64,000 nt of DNA from Lamellibrachia satsuma. Its lineage: Eukaryota > Annelida > Polychaeta > Sabellida > Siboglinidae. Under the pieces are notes generated by a model. That model was not told where the DNA came from. It did no database searches and saw only the letters and a program-made list of their open reading frames with translations. The translations under genes were made by a program, and so were the position numbers. Location of the stretch: contig BSQZ01000001.1 in the NCBI GenBank assembly GCA_033239005.1, positions 901,501 to 965,500 of the forward strand, in the 5' to 3' direction. Shown piece by piece: positions 1 to 11,600 of the stretch; position 1 is the stretch's first letter, and the number at the start of each line of letters is the position of its first letter.

Positions 1-134
1 CACAGCTGAGTAATTTGCATACAATGCATTTTTTGCAAGTCCTGAATATAATATACAAGAAAGGTAAAACGCCCCAACTTACCAACAGAGATAGGGAGAG
101 AGATAGGGAGAGCGAGAGAGAGAGCGAGAGCGAG

Positions 135-199
<65 letters not shown>

Positions 200-240
200 A
201 ATACAAGAAAGGTAAAACAACCAGGGTAGGAAAAAAAATC
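1..240. repeat. GA microsatellite grown inside a copy of the 51-bp minisatellite unit
   Basis: A (GA)n run with interspersed GC steps occupies roughly 87-200. The bases on its left (about 62-88) and right (about 196-222) are the two halves of the 51-bp unit that forms the array at 990-2735. The run therefore seems to have expanded from the GAGAGAG stretch of one unit. A reading frame through the run is low-complexity and not coding. Confidence 0.85.
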
Positions 241-649
241 AGATTAAAATTTTTTATTGTTTTATTTCAATAATTTTTTTTAAATCTTATATATACCTGA
301 GTCTTAACAGAGGGTACACGATTTTAGACTGACAGAACATTATAGACTGAAAGAACATTATATTGGCAGTATAATTATAATATAGGTTGACTTAAAGTTA
401 AAACAGCAACATAAATGTCACTTAAAAATATTGTATCAGAACGGTATTAGAACTGTCACCAGTGCTAACATTTGCATGTTGAAAAATACAATCACTTTAA
501 ATCTATAGCAACTTTGTCATGTTTAACTGTAAACTCAGAAATATGACCGTTAAACAATTTGAAAAGTACTTTAGCAAAATAACCACTTTAAATCAAATGA
601 ACACTCTAAAACAGACTACAAGCTTATATAGAGTAGATAACTATTATTA
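241..649. other. AT-rich sequence, no feature recognised
   Basis: AT-rich non-coding DNA between the GA microsatellite and the dispersed repeat at 650. It would lie in an intron of the CUB-domain gene if that gene continues to the left. No exon, RNA gene or terminal repeat was recognised. Confidence 0.5.
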
Positions 650-928
650 GACAGCATGCTGTGGCTGGCAATGACCTTTGTGGTCATTGTTGTTGAGAGG
701 GTGAATTAGCACCCGTCCAGGGCTCAGTATACTCTAGTCAGACTGCAAATTGATACCACACTATGCTAATGCAGAGTCTCATTTCAGTCAACATACTGAA
801 TTGGCAACAACTAGTACAAGTGTTTGCTTTTAAAGTGGCTTTTATCTCAGGACTTCTGATTTGAAAAGATGTTGCCTCTTAATTAAAGACAAGTCTTTGC
901 GGCTTCACTGCATTCAGTATGCACAAAT
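650..928 (+). repeat. Dispersed repeat copy, family also at 23160-23425
   Basis: This stretch is clearly similar, over about 270 bp, to the reverse complement of about 23160-23425. Shared blocks include GAGAGGGTG(A/G)ATTAGCACC, CAACATACTGAATTGG and GGCTTCACTGCATTCAG. Two copies in opposite orientation at unrelated places indicate an interspersed repeat. I see no coding potential and cannot name the class. Confidence 0.7.
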
Positions 929-989
929 GTGCAAATGTCACCAAATTAGAATGAAACCACATCAGAAGAATATTATTCTAAAAACAACC

Positions 990-2735
990 ATTGCCCCAAC
1001 TTACCAACAGAGATAGCAATACAAGAAAGGTAAACAACTATTGCCCCAACTTACCAACAGAGATAGCAACACAAGAAAGGTAAAACAACCATTGCCCCAA
1101 CTTACCAACAGAGACATCACTACAAGAAAGGTAAAACAACTATTGCCCCAACTTACCAACAGAGATAGCAACACAAGAAAGGTAAAACAACCATTGCCCC
1201 AACTTACCAACATAGACATCACTACAAGAAAGGTAAAACAACCATTGCCCCAACTTACCAACAGAGACAGCAATACAAGAAAGGTAAAACAACCATTGCC
1301 CCAACTTACCAACAGATACAGCAATACAAGAAAGGTAAAACAACCATTGCCCCAACTTACCAACATAGACATCACTACAAGAAAGGTAAAACAACCATTT
1401 CCCCAACTTACCAACAGAGACATCACTACAAGAAAGGTAAAACAACCATTGCCCCAACTTACCAACAGAGAGAGCAACACAATAAAGGTAAAACAACCAC
1501 TGCCCCAACTTACCAACAGAGACATCACTACAAGAAAGGTAAAACAACCATTGCCCCAACTTACCAACAGAGACAGCAATACAAGAAAGGTAAAACAACC
1601 ATTGCCCCAACTTACCAACAGAGAGAGCAACACAATAAAGGTAAAACAACCACTGCCCCAACTTACCAACAGAGACATCACTACAAGAAAGGTAAAACAA
1701 CCATTGCCCCAACTTACCAACAGAGACAGCAATACAAGAAAGGTAAAACAACCATTGCCCCAACTTACCAACAGAGAGAGCAACACAATAAAGGTAAAAC
1801 AACCACTGCCCCAACTTACCAACAGAGACATCACTACAAGAAAGGTAAAACAACCATTGCCCCAACTTACCAACATAGACATCACTACAAGAAAGGTAAA
1901 ACAACCATTTCCCCAACTTACCAACAGAGACATCACTACAAGAAAGGTAAAACAACCATTGCCCCAACTTACCAACAGAGAGAGCAACACAAGAAAGGTA
2001 AAACAACCATTGCCCCAACTTACCAACAGAGAGAGCAACACAAGAAAGGTAAAAACTATTGCCCCAACTTACCAACAGAGAGAGCAACACAAGAAATGTA
2101 AAACAACCATTGCCCCAACTTACCAACAGAGAGAGCAACACAATAAAGGTAAAACAACCACTGCCCCAACTTACCAACAGAGACATCACTACAAGAAAGG
2201 TAAAACAACCATTGCCCCAACTTACCAACAGAGACAGCAATACAAGAAAGGTAAAACAACCATTGCCCCAACTTACCAACAGAGAGAGCAACACAATAAA
2301 GGTAAAACAACCACTGCCCCAACTTACCAACAGAGACATCACTACAAGAAAGGTAAAACAACCATTGCCCCAACTTACCAACAGAGACAGCAATACAAGA
2401 AAGGTAAAACAACCATTGCCCCAACTTACCAACAGAGAGAGCAACACAATAAAGGTAAAACAACCACTGCCCCAACTTACCAACAGAGACATCACTACAA
2501 GAAAGGTAAAACAACCATTGCCCCAACTTACCAACATAGACATCACTACAAGAAAGGTAAAACAACCATTTCCCCAACTTACCAACAGAGACATCACTAC
2601 AAGAAAGGTAAAACAACCATTGCCCCAACTTACCAACAGAGAGAGCAACACAAGAAAGGTAAAACAACCATTGCCCCAACTTACCAACAGAGACATCACT
2701 ACAAGAAAGGTAAAACAACCATTGCCCCAACTTAC
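990..2735. repeat. 51-bp minisatellite, about 33 copies, adjoining and copying the CUB exon splice donor
   Basis: About 33 head-to-tail copies of a 51-bp unit. Since 51 is a multiple of three and the unit lacks stops in several frames, it yields long ORFs on both strands (up to 567 codons), which are artefacts. Read on the minus strand each unit contains GGTAAGTTGGGG, identical to the donor and first intron bases of the CUB exon ending at 2736. It also contains a pyrimidine tract ending CTTTCTTGTAG that resembles an acceptor. Three main variants follow a regular order (a 153-bp higher-order repeat), and an 11-unit block near 1460-2020 recurs near 2123-2690. Confidence 0.95.
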
Positions 2736-2938
2736 CGTCTATGAGCCATTCACAGTTGGCAGAGGCGGGGTAGTTTCCTGCGCCGTCGGTGATCACCCCT
2801 GACGTGGCATTCAGCATGCTGCGACCACTGCATGCTGCCACCTGGTGGAGTTGCAGTGGTATTAGAGTGACGAGCAACACGGAGTGGGCGACAGTGAGCA
2901 GAGAGTTCTTCATGTTGCTGTGTGCAAAGCTGCAGCAT
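2736..2938 (-). CDS. First coding exon of a secreted or membrane CUB-domain protein (partial gene)
   Basis: Translation from the ATG at 2911-2913 gives 59 codons plus one base. A hydrophobic signal peptide (about residues 1-27, including HSVLLVTLIPLQLHQVAA) is followed by the start of a CUB domain: CSGRSMLNATSGVITDGAGN, then YPASANCEWLIDG. That fits the CUB pattern of Cys, a G-x-I turn, YP, and N-C-x-W. The exon runs from an acceptor (TTTTAATTTTCAG) at 2939-2940 to a donor GACG|GTAAGT at 2735. It ends in phase 1, as CUB exons often do. The 5' part before the ATG would be untranslated. All later exons lie left of position 1, so total length and other domains are unknown. The donor is followed at once by the 51-bp minisatellite built from the same donor sequence. 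Confidence 0.8.
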
Positions 2939-2967
2939 CTGAAAATTAAAAAAAATATAATATATCC

Positions 2968-3322
2968 TGACCATGGTTGGGTTTAATTACAACTTTCAAT
3001 TACAAAGTTCAATTCAAATTACAGCACTAAACGGTGTTTAAAAACACTAATGCTTCGTAAAGGGTCAGTTGCAATAGTTCAAAGTTTGAGTAGTTTTACA
3101 TAAGAAGATTACATCACTGTTCATCTTTAGACGGGGTGAATTCATGCTGCCTTGGTTGGGGTTAATTACAAATGGTCAATTACAGTGGTCAATACATAAT
3201 TTTTTTTACATATCTTCATAAAATGTTCACCTACAATTAATTAGAGTGTTTTGAAACACTCAATTACAAGTACAACGTAATTGAAATTAATTACAAATTA
3301 TACAATTATAATTGAACCGAAC
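2968..3322. mobile_element. Degenerate hAT-like repeat rich in CAATTACAA motifs
   Basis: Two copies of a GGTTGGG(G/T)TTAATTACAA sequence (about 2973 and 3156) and a facing end (AATTATAATTGAACC, about 3304) resemble the terminal and subterminal sequence of the intact hAT-type element at 9868-10855. Repeated CAATTACA motifs fill the interior. No clean target-site duplication was found, so ends are approximate. Confidence 0.45.
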
Positions 3323-4165
3323 TCTGATTCACGACCACGCGGCTCCACACTGTCAAATAAGACTGAGGTAATTACTTGCTTCCTGCTGCCAGGAAATTTG
3401 ATGGTTAGTTCAGAATTGCATTCATGTCAGTGTTACTTTAGTTAAATCTTCCACCTCTGCAGATAGCTGAAATGTCAAATGTAGGCTACGTTATACATTA
3501 ACTAATACATGTAAATAAAAAGTATACCAAACTAATTAGTCCAGGATCTATCACAGTCACACTGAATGCAGCTTAATTTAACATATTTGAAAGATAAAAC
3601 ATTTACTTACAAGTGTAATTCTTGTCTAAGATTTATGCAGAATTTTTTTCCTGACAAATTATGTCATGGTAGGACATCCTGTCAGAATTGTGTCAGAAAC
3701 TTACCAACTTTTAGTGGCATAATGGATAGTGGTGGTTTTTTATAGAAAAATCTAAACATTAGAACATTGTCTTATTAAAAAAATAATAACCTGGTTTGTT
3801 AATGAATTCATGGTTACACCTATATAATGCACTGACAAAAACAGTGATAATAATTAGTTTAGAAAATAATAATAGCTAATTGTACTTGTAGTAAACTAGA
3901 AAGCTTCTAACATATCCCTCCAGACACGTATATACAGCTCCTACATGAAATGATGAATGCTAAACTGGACTATGATGCTGCAAAACCAATTTGGGTTATG
4001 TCAACAAAGTATAAGTTTGACTGTATAATATCATTCATTGCACATTATTTATGCAACCTGCAATGCAGATATGTCGCATTTGATACATTGCTAATGCTGT
4101 GTAAACAAACAATTAAAATAGGAAAAATCTATTTAATTTTGTGATGGACAATTGCAGTAGTATTT
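3323..4165. other. Non-coding, no feature recognised
   Basis: AT-rich DNA without a convincing exon or repeat boundary. It is upstream of the CUB-domain gene, so its promoter or 5' non-coding exon could lie here, but nothing in the sequence marks either. Confidence 0.45.
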
Positions 4166-4168
4166 CAG

Positions 4169-4288
4169 TGGGTCATACAAGTAGCCCAATGGGTCATACA
4201 AGTAGCCCAATAGGTCATATGAGTAGCCCAATGGGTCATACAAGTAGCCCAATGGGGCATACGAGTAGCCCAATGGGTCATACGAGTA
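4169..4288. repeat. 21-bp minisatellite, about 6 copies
   Basis: Six tandem copies of a 21-bp unit of the form GGGTCATACAAGTAGCCCAAT with a few substitutions. The minus-strand reading frame (repeating YDPLGYL) is a repeat artefact. Confidence 0.9.
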
Positions 4289-4353
4289 AATAATATGTTT
4301 TAGTAACATTCGTCTTTTCATACAACCAAACTGGTTGATTCACAATTGAACCT

Positions 4354-4422
4354 TCATTGGTCCGTAGACCTCCACCATTGGTCCGTAGACCTCCACCATT
4401 GGTCCGTAGACCTCCACCATTG
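4354..4422. repeat. 21-bp minisatellite, about 3 copies
   Basis: Three tandem copies of CATTGGTCCGTAGACCTCCAC, only 65 bp from the preceding array and unrelated to it in sequence. Confidence 0.9.
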
Positions 4423-5307
4423 TCATGACTGAATAACAAGTCCTACTGTTTACCACGTTGTCATGATGCAATATAATCATACTCCTCTTAATATGCCAAA
4501 CCAGTTAATTTAGTGAAAGAACATTACTTATCAGCACAACTTAAAAGGATAATGCAAAAGCTACAAAGTCACGGTGCCAGTGCTAAATTGCCTGCAAATA
4601 AAGGCTGCTATTAATAATATATTCCATTTAGTTATGTGACTAGATATACAATATATGTATTGACATATAAATCTATCATGTGTGAAACACAACTGTCTAT
4701 TCATATAACTAAATCTCATTTCCATTATATCTACACAACTGGTTTGATTGTGCTGATAATTTGTAATGACATTCCATAGAACCGACCGGAATATAAGTAG
4801 ATTACAGAAATGCATTAGTGAGTTTTTTTACAATTCACAGGTATAGCTAACCTACACCAATGAATCAGAGACACAATTCAAAAGTACACATCATCCTGGA
4901 GACATACACGCCAGGACACGGGTGTACAAATAATGTCAATGACACTTGGCAAACAAACACGAATCCCAAAGTACACCTATCTATATACTGACCTTATTCT
5001 AACTGAGAATGTCATGGTCAGTTTAATAGAGTTGGGATCAAGTACTTATTTATATATTATTAATTTATATTTAAATATGCTGATTTTGTGTATGACTTTT
5101 TCGAGAAGCCCGTATTTGTATTTATTGTTCATATTTGGTATATTTGATAAAATACACGTAGCAAATACAGTAACTTGAACATGCACATTTTGGATAGATC
5201 TTTTAAATGTATAACTACGTAACACACTCTTAACCATTTAATTCACCAATAATAATCTAAAAAAGTTAATTTAATAGAGCATGTCTGTATTTGATCAAGT
5301 GTATGTG

Positions 5308-5312
<5 letters not shown>
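4423..5312. other. AT-rich, no feature recognised
   Basis: No conserved coding segment or repeat boundary could be supported here. Confidence 0.45.
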
Positions 5313-5367
<55 letters not shown>

Positions 5368-5382
5368 GTATATATATATCAT
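5313..5382. repeat. TA microsatellite
   Basis: Long uninterrupted (TA)n with a few TG interruptions at its right end. It produces meaningless YIYIYI frames. Confidence 0.95.
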
Positions 5383-5618
5383 AATTGTATTTGAAAAAAA
5401 AATTAATAGAGTGCACCCATTTGGATGACATTTTAAAAAGCAGTGTATCTGATCCACAAAAGCTTTTGATCCATCCCTGATTCTTGTCAGAAGGCATATA
5501 TCCATTAGCTAGTTGGACATAGGATTTGTCATGTTTGGTAATGGGGTAAGATGATGACTTGCAAGCAAAAACTGTGTGCAACAGTAAAGTTGAAAAACTG
5601 TTAAAAAAAGCATGTGGA

Positions 5619-5717
5619 ACTTATGTTGTGGGGTACTGGAGTGAGGAGGAGACTTATGTTGTGGGGTACTGGAGTGAGGAGGAGACTTATGTTGTGGGGT
5701 ACGGGAGTGAGGAGGAG
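5619..5717. repeat. 33-bp minisatellite, 3 copies
   Basis: Exactly three 33-bp units, beginning ACTTATGTTGTGGGGTACTG and ending in a GGAGGAG purine block. The third copy has one substitution. The 33-bp period keeps an ORF open (repeating YVVGYWSEEET), which looks like a repeat artefact. Confidence 0.9.
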
Positions 5718-5861
5718 ACTGACCAGGACGACGCTGTGGATTATGACATCTCAAAGTATGCGGTGGATCTGTGTGTGAGGATTTGACTGTATTGTAAAAT
5801 TAACGAGACATTTTGTGTATATATTATAAATAGGTAGGTACGTTTGATTCGGTTATAAGGC

Positions 5862-6038
5862 CACCCTTAATTAATTATTTGCTTGCAGTAACCCTACCAA
5901 GGTTTTCAGGCTGGGTAGGGATCGAATAAAAAAATACACGAAAGACACCCTCAAAAATCAATAAAAACTAAGAGTCTGGCATCACCTATGAGCCAATGGG
6001 TCAGTCGATTACGGCAAACAAACAATTAATTAAGGGTG
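5862..6038. mobile_element. Short inverted-repeat element (MITE-like)
   Basis: Imperfect 25-bp terminal inverted repeats: CACCCTTAATTAATTATTTG at the left and CAATTAATTAAGGGTG at the right, enclosing about 127 bp of non-coding sequence. No target-site duplication was established, so the superfamily is unknown. Confidence 0.6.
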
Positions 6039-6643
6039 TAATTGTAATATCTTGACATGCAGCACCTTACTTGTCGTTACTTTGCATGATTTTTACTTCA
6101 GATGTTTATTGACTTCAGGTCTGCCTTGAAACGGTTGATATTCACTAGTTTAGCTAATTATCAATTAATAATTACATCAAATTATTACCAAAAAGATTTG
6201 TTATTTCTTGGTAGATGCAATGAAAAAAATTAATATCATAAAAATTGGGGGGGGGAATATTGCATTCTGAAACTTTCCTTTATCAATGAATGCATATTGT
6301 TTATCAAAGTAATTAAGATTATTAATTGATGATTGATTTAAATTATGAACTAAGTGAAAACTGCACCAACAGTTTGTGTTTTAAAGGGGCTATCTCTCCT
6401 AAAAGTTTCATTAGAATTTCTCCAGTACTTTGTATTCTAAAAGTGAAACATCATAATTGGCCCAAAAGGTCACAACTTTTCTTTGGTTTTTCTAGTAAAA
6501 CAAGGCCGAGAAATGGGTCGCACACCTATTCTTTAAAATGTCATAAATGTTTTAATATTCAACCTAGAACAAAGATCTAAATGGCATTTTAAAGCTTTTT
6601 TCAGGCTCCGTTCAATAGTACTCAATTGATGTCTATCTATGTA

Positions 6644-7691
6644 CAGTCACACCTCGTTATTGCGTGCCCCATTATTACGCGGATTCGGATATAACGCGGT
6701 GGGTCATGGACCCCGAATTTCTGCCACCTGGGGAAAATGCTTAAACCTACTTAGGATTGCTTTGACAATTCTCAAGAGCTGTCATTGGCTTCGCTTTGAC
6801 AGTTTGTAAATTGCAATCGATATTCACAAATACGCCTCACGTAAGAATCAGATAAACAGTTTTAAATGCATTTAGTATGCAATACCAACATAACACTTGG
6901 GTGAAATGACATGCTTCCATTACATCATAAATTTAATCATTTGCGCGACGCGAAACCAACATGCCAAATTCCTAACCCAAGAGATGGTGCGTGAAAATAC
7001 GATTTCGTCATCCGCATATGAAACGATGAATTGATGTTAAGTGGTGCATAATAAATTTATACTTCGGTTGAGATCGGTTGAAAGACGAAGTGAAACAATT
7101 ATTAATTCTACCTATTGTCGTTTTCTGTGGTTCATCAGCTTACATACTACTTTTGTCAAATCATATACGTTTTCGGCTGCTCAGATCCAGGTTATTATTT
7201 TTTATTCATAGGCCTATTGGTCCAGTACATCATCATCGTAGTAGATCTATTCCATAACAGTATACGTACATGTGTTTTATTCAGTTCAAGAGTCAAGAGG
7301 GTGTGACATTTAAAAATAATACACATTGATGCTAGCATACTCGTTTAATAAGTTCCATAAATATATTGGCGTATAAGACAGCGCTGCAAGCACACGGAAC
7401 TTCGACAGCTTCCTTGGTTTGGTGCAGCGATCGCTGTTGTTTAGTAGCTCCCTGGTGGCAGATATGAGAACACCTAATGCGCCTCGTGTACAGCACAGTC
7501 CGAAATTCTTACAGGTTCTTACAGGTCTTCTTCTGGCTATTAGGCTGTACTGCGTCTTACTCCAGCTCTCGCATTTATCGTCAGTTCAGATTGAGCGCAT
7601 GCGTCTGACGGTTTCCTGGATAGGGGTGGGGCAGTGTAATCTAGTTTGATTGTCATGGACCCGACCATCGCGTTATGACGAGGCTCGACTG
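6644..7691. mobile_element. Non-autonomous pogo/Tigger-type (Tc1-mariner superfamily) element
   Basis: Left end CAGTCACACCTCGTTATTGC and right end, read inward, CAGTCGAGCCTCGTCATAAC form terminal inverted repeats of the CAGT...CCTCGTTAT kind typical of pogo/Tigger elements. Both ends are flanked by TA (6642-6643 and 7692-7693), the expected target duplication. The 1048-bp interior has no DDE transposase that I can read, so it is a deletion derivative or a filler-bearing MITE. Confidence 0.8.
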
Positions 7692-7801
7692 TAGGTTGAA
7701 TTTTTTGTCACATACCTACATTCTAATCTAATCGTTTAACGTTACGTACCATTTGGCTCACTTATCCTCTACAAAATTTGTTTAAATAGAATATTTTAAA
7801 A

Positions 7802-8046
7802 CTTGCCTCGCTTTATCTATCCCAAGACGTTCATTAAATCATACTACATCATTTTAGGCGCCAAAGTGCTCGTTCTGTAAACGCGCCATATTGAGAACGA
7901 GTGAAAATATGGCAAACGCTGCTGTTCGTAGCAATTCCGATTGCTAAAACTGCCACACAATATTTGACAATCGTATGTGCTATTTGGGCATCTAAAATAA
8001 TGTAGTATGATATAATGAACGTCTTGGGATAGATAAAGCGAGGTAA
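7802..8046. mobile_element. MITE-like element with about 58-bp inverted termini
   Basis: The arms 7802-7860 and about 7988-8046 are near-perfect reverse complements; the core CTATCCCAAGACGTTCATTA and its complement are exact. They enclose about 127 bp. There is no coding capacity. It lies just upstream of the first SELENOF exon. Confidence 0.8.
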
Positions 8047-8547
8047 GAGTGAAACACAAAGCCGTAATAATAAGGGCCCTGTTTATGCAATATTACCCTG
8101 TAAGTGAAATGAATTTCCTGTGTCAGTGAAATTAATATAATTCATTTCAGGTACCTGCTATAAAAAACTGTCAAGTGGAATTCATTTAGCAGATCCATTC
8201 CGTTCTCGCCGTGTGCTTCATGTCGACTGCGAACACAATGGATATCAACCCACAAGCTCGCAATCAGACGTTTCGTTGATAGGCAATTTTAAGACTTATT
8301 CTTCGGATCATCGTTAGTCATCCATGAACCTCGAACAAAACAAGTGCCCTTAGCCAAAGTTGACGCAGGATTGTTGTTAGAACCTATTTGATTGGCTGAA
8401 ATATATATTCGTACATTGAAACAATTATTATAAAATTACAATCATACAATGTTTCCAATTTATGGATTGTGTTGATGGTCTTACTCTTCATGCAGTTTAT
8501 CTAATATTTGAGTTTTCTGATTTTTTACAAATAGAAATTGGTTACGT
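8047..8547. other. Upstream region of SELENOF
   Basis: Sequence between the MITE and the first SELENOF exon. The promoter and 5' UTR should lie here by position. I see no TATA box in a convincing place. Confidence 0.35.
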
Positions 8548-8568
8548 ATGTCAACTGCATTCACAAAT

Positions 8569-8619
8569 ATGGCGGCAGCGAAGGAGCTGTGGCTGTATCT
8601 GATTTCGTTTGCGTTTTTC
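8569..8619 (+). CDS. SELENOF: SELENOF coding exon 1 (signal peptide)
   Basis: Seventeen codons, MAAAKELWLYLISFAFF, a short signal peptide with basic/acidic N-region and hydrophobic core. The donor TTC|GTAAGT is strong; phase 0. The upstream in-frame ATG at 8548 lacks a hydrophobic extension, so the ATG at 8569 is preferred. Confidence 0.85.
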
Positions 8620-11600
8620 GTAAGTTTTATGGTAATTCTTCCTGTTGACAGTTGTGTACGATTATCATTGCATTTAGCTCAGTATTAAAATGACAACAAT
8701 TCATTTATTTCATTAAACTGTTCATGAGAAAGTGCACTCAATAATAATAATCTTTCGTGTGTGACGACGACAACGTGTCAACGTCAACATCGCCCGGGTG
8801 TCTGGCAATTCGGCCCACGAAGGGTTCGGCCCGTTTTCGCAACCGGTGAAGCGTTTTTGTTCGCATGGGCCAAACCCATTGATTATGCAAGTGGTGCCAG
8901 CAGGCTACGGGTGCCAGTTATTCTAATCGCTATTTCGATAAATGTTTGACTGCGTATTCTATCTGGGAAATGTTATACGCTAAATTATTATTATTTGCTA
9001 TTTCGAGAAGTTATTCTAACAATTCTTCGCACGACTATCCATATGGTGGACTTCCTTGTTAGGCATAAATTATCAAAACCATCTCAACATGGATTCCTAA
9101 AAGCGAGGTTATGCTTAACAAATATGTTGTTTTTGGAAGAAATCACTTAGTGGATAGATGAGGGATCACCAGTAGATATTATATACTTAGATTTTCAGAA
9201 AGCTTTTTACAAAGTGCCACCTGATTACTACTTAAATAAAAAGCCCATGTCTTGATATCGGGATTCGGGGATATCATAATCAACTGGCTGACTGACAAAA
9301 GACATGCAGCGTGTTGTAGTAGATGGGGAGGTTTCAAACTGGAAATCAGTTTTGAGTGGGGTACCATAAGGATCAGTATTAGGACCCAGGGTTTCTGGCA
9401 GAAATTTTTTTGGGGGAGATGGAAGGCGAAGTTTTTCATCAGTGGGTGCCAAAGGCGCCCCAGAAAATTGAGGATTTTAGGGTCTGTCAGCCTCGGCGTG
9501 GTTTCATCACATTCATAGAATTGAGATAATTTTTGTCTTGTAAGTCTTTTTCATATAGTATTTTTAATGAACGCAAAATGAAGAATGTACCGCACAAAGC
9601 TATGGTGCTGAGCGAATCACAGACAAGCTTATTCGGCTGTTATGGATTTGGTGAGATGTGTGTGCATCAAAATTAATTGATGTGACTGACCTAGTTCATT
9701 CATTGAACAACAATGGATAATTGGCTCTTGAAATAACCCAGCCTCAGGGCACAGATAATAATCAGGATTCGAACAATAAACAGTGTCAACCAGCTGACGA
9801 AGATAATTATTAATAAAATCGGGAATCCTGACCTGCCAAATGTTGATGCTTCTACTAGCGTAGCACTCAGGGCTGGGTCCAATTACACAAAATTATATCA
9901 ATTACAATTACAATTACATTAAATATTTTATTTCAATTACAATTACAGTCATAATTTTCCAAATCAATTACAATTACACTGTTTCAATTACAATTATATT
10001 ATGCGGAACCAAATATATTCAGCATTTGTTAATTATTTATTTTTGCGCGTTTTGCTGAATTTCAATATTTTGTACACAATTGATAAACAAATATAACGGT
10101 AATGTTTGTACATTTTGTTGAATTGTGACTTTGAATTATACTAAATAAAAAGATAGCCGTTAAAACATATTTTTATTATATAAAAATACAATGCAATATC
10201 CAGACATAATCCTACAGGACATATTCCAATGCAGACATTTATCCGTGCACATTTCTTAAATTTTTCTTTCGAAAATACTAATAATAGGGTTTGATGTGTT
10301 TACTTTGAGGTTGTAGCTCCCGCTCTAAGCTGACATTCTTAATTGGTCTGCCCTTTGCTTTGTGTGAGTTGGGAATGGGAAGAGAGGCCATATAAATGGT
10401 CCTTGCCACCTGACCTGTCTCCAACCCACCACAACACAAGGGGTGTAATTGGCTTGCTAACTCTGCAATGTTTCACTGAATGTCTGTGCATTGTTTATTG
10501 CTTCCTGGCTGTTACCAACTTACTGAAAAGGCTAATTGCTAAGGCTACCCACCACTAGCACCACTGACCAGTAACCACTAGACAGTGAATACTGTGACTT
10601 AAATATAAATATATAAGCAGGTGTTATTATTAGTCTTGATTTTCAACTCATGTGAGACTTAAATTATATTTTTATTGACAATTCATTCAGGTAGTTTGTG
10701 ATATGAAACGTACTGTAATTGATTGTAATTGAAATAAAATTTCAATTATACAAATATAACAATTACAATTACAGCAACATTTTGAAACCATAATCAATTA
10801 CAATGACACGATTTTGCTGTAATCAATTACAATTACATAATTGGACCCAGCCCTGGTAGCACTAGAACGGTTAACAATGATGGTGATAAACAACATTTAC
10901 AAAACGATCTAGACAAATTAGTTGAATGGTCTGAGAAATGGCAGATGGGAAGTGTAAATGCCTACATACAGGATATGGGAACTTGGATGTAGATTATATA
11001 AAATAGGAAATACTGTTCTGGTGATACTATAAAAAAGGACTTGGGAGTTAACAATAAGTGCTTATATGAAAGTTTCAAGGCAGTGTTGTATTGCAGCTTT
11101 AAAGCATAATACAATTCTTGGGTCGATTAGGAGAAATATAAAATACAAGAAAAAAGCTAATTATACCTCTGTACAAAACAGTAGTTAGGCATAATTTAGA
11201 GTACTGTATACAAGTTTGGAGACCATATCGTAAGAAGGATATAGATATGCCTGAAAGGATACAGAGGAGACCAACAATTATTTTTCCATAACTGAGAGAC
11301 CTTAGTTATGAAGAACGCCTAAAAGAATGTTATTTAACAACCCTAGAGACAAGGATGTTAAGAGATCAGATTTTAAGATATTGAATGGGTATGAAAATAT
11401 TGATAGAAATATTTTTGTCTCACTCAAGAAAGAATAGAACTAGAGAACATGAGGTAACATTGGTAAAGGATCACTGTAGATTGGATATCAGGAAGTACTC
11501 TTTCTCACAGAGGACAATCAATGAATGGAACAAATTACCTACAGATTATGTGACTGCTAGCAGCGTGAATAAGTTTAAAAACAAGGTTGACACATATCTC

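Noticed and set aside
1001..2913. ORFs of 247-567 codons on both strands over the 51-bp array
   Set aside because: They are frames through a stop-free 51-bp tandem repeat. The same DNA is open on both strands and in several frames. Only the CUB-domain part of the minus frame ending at 2913 is real coding sequence.
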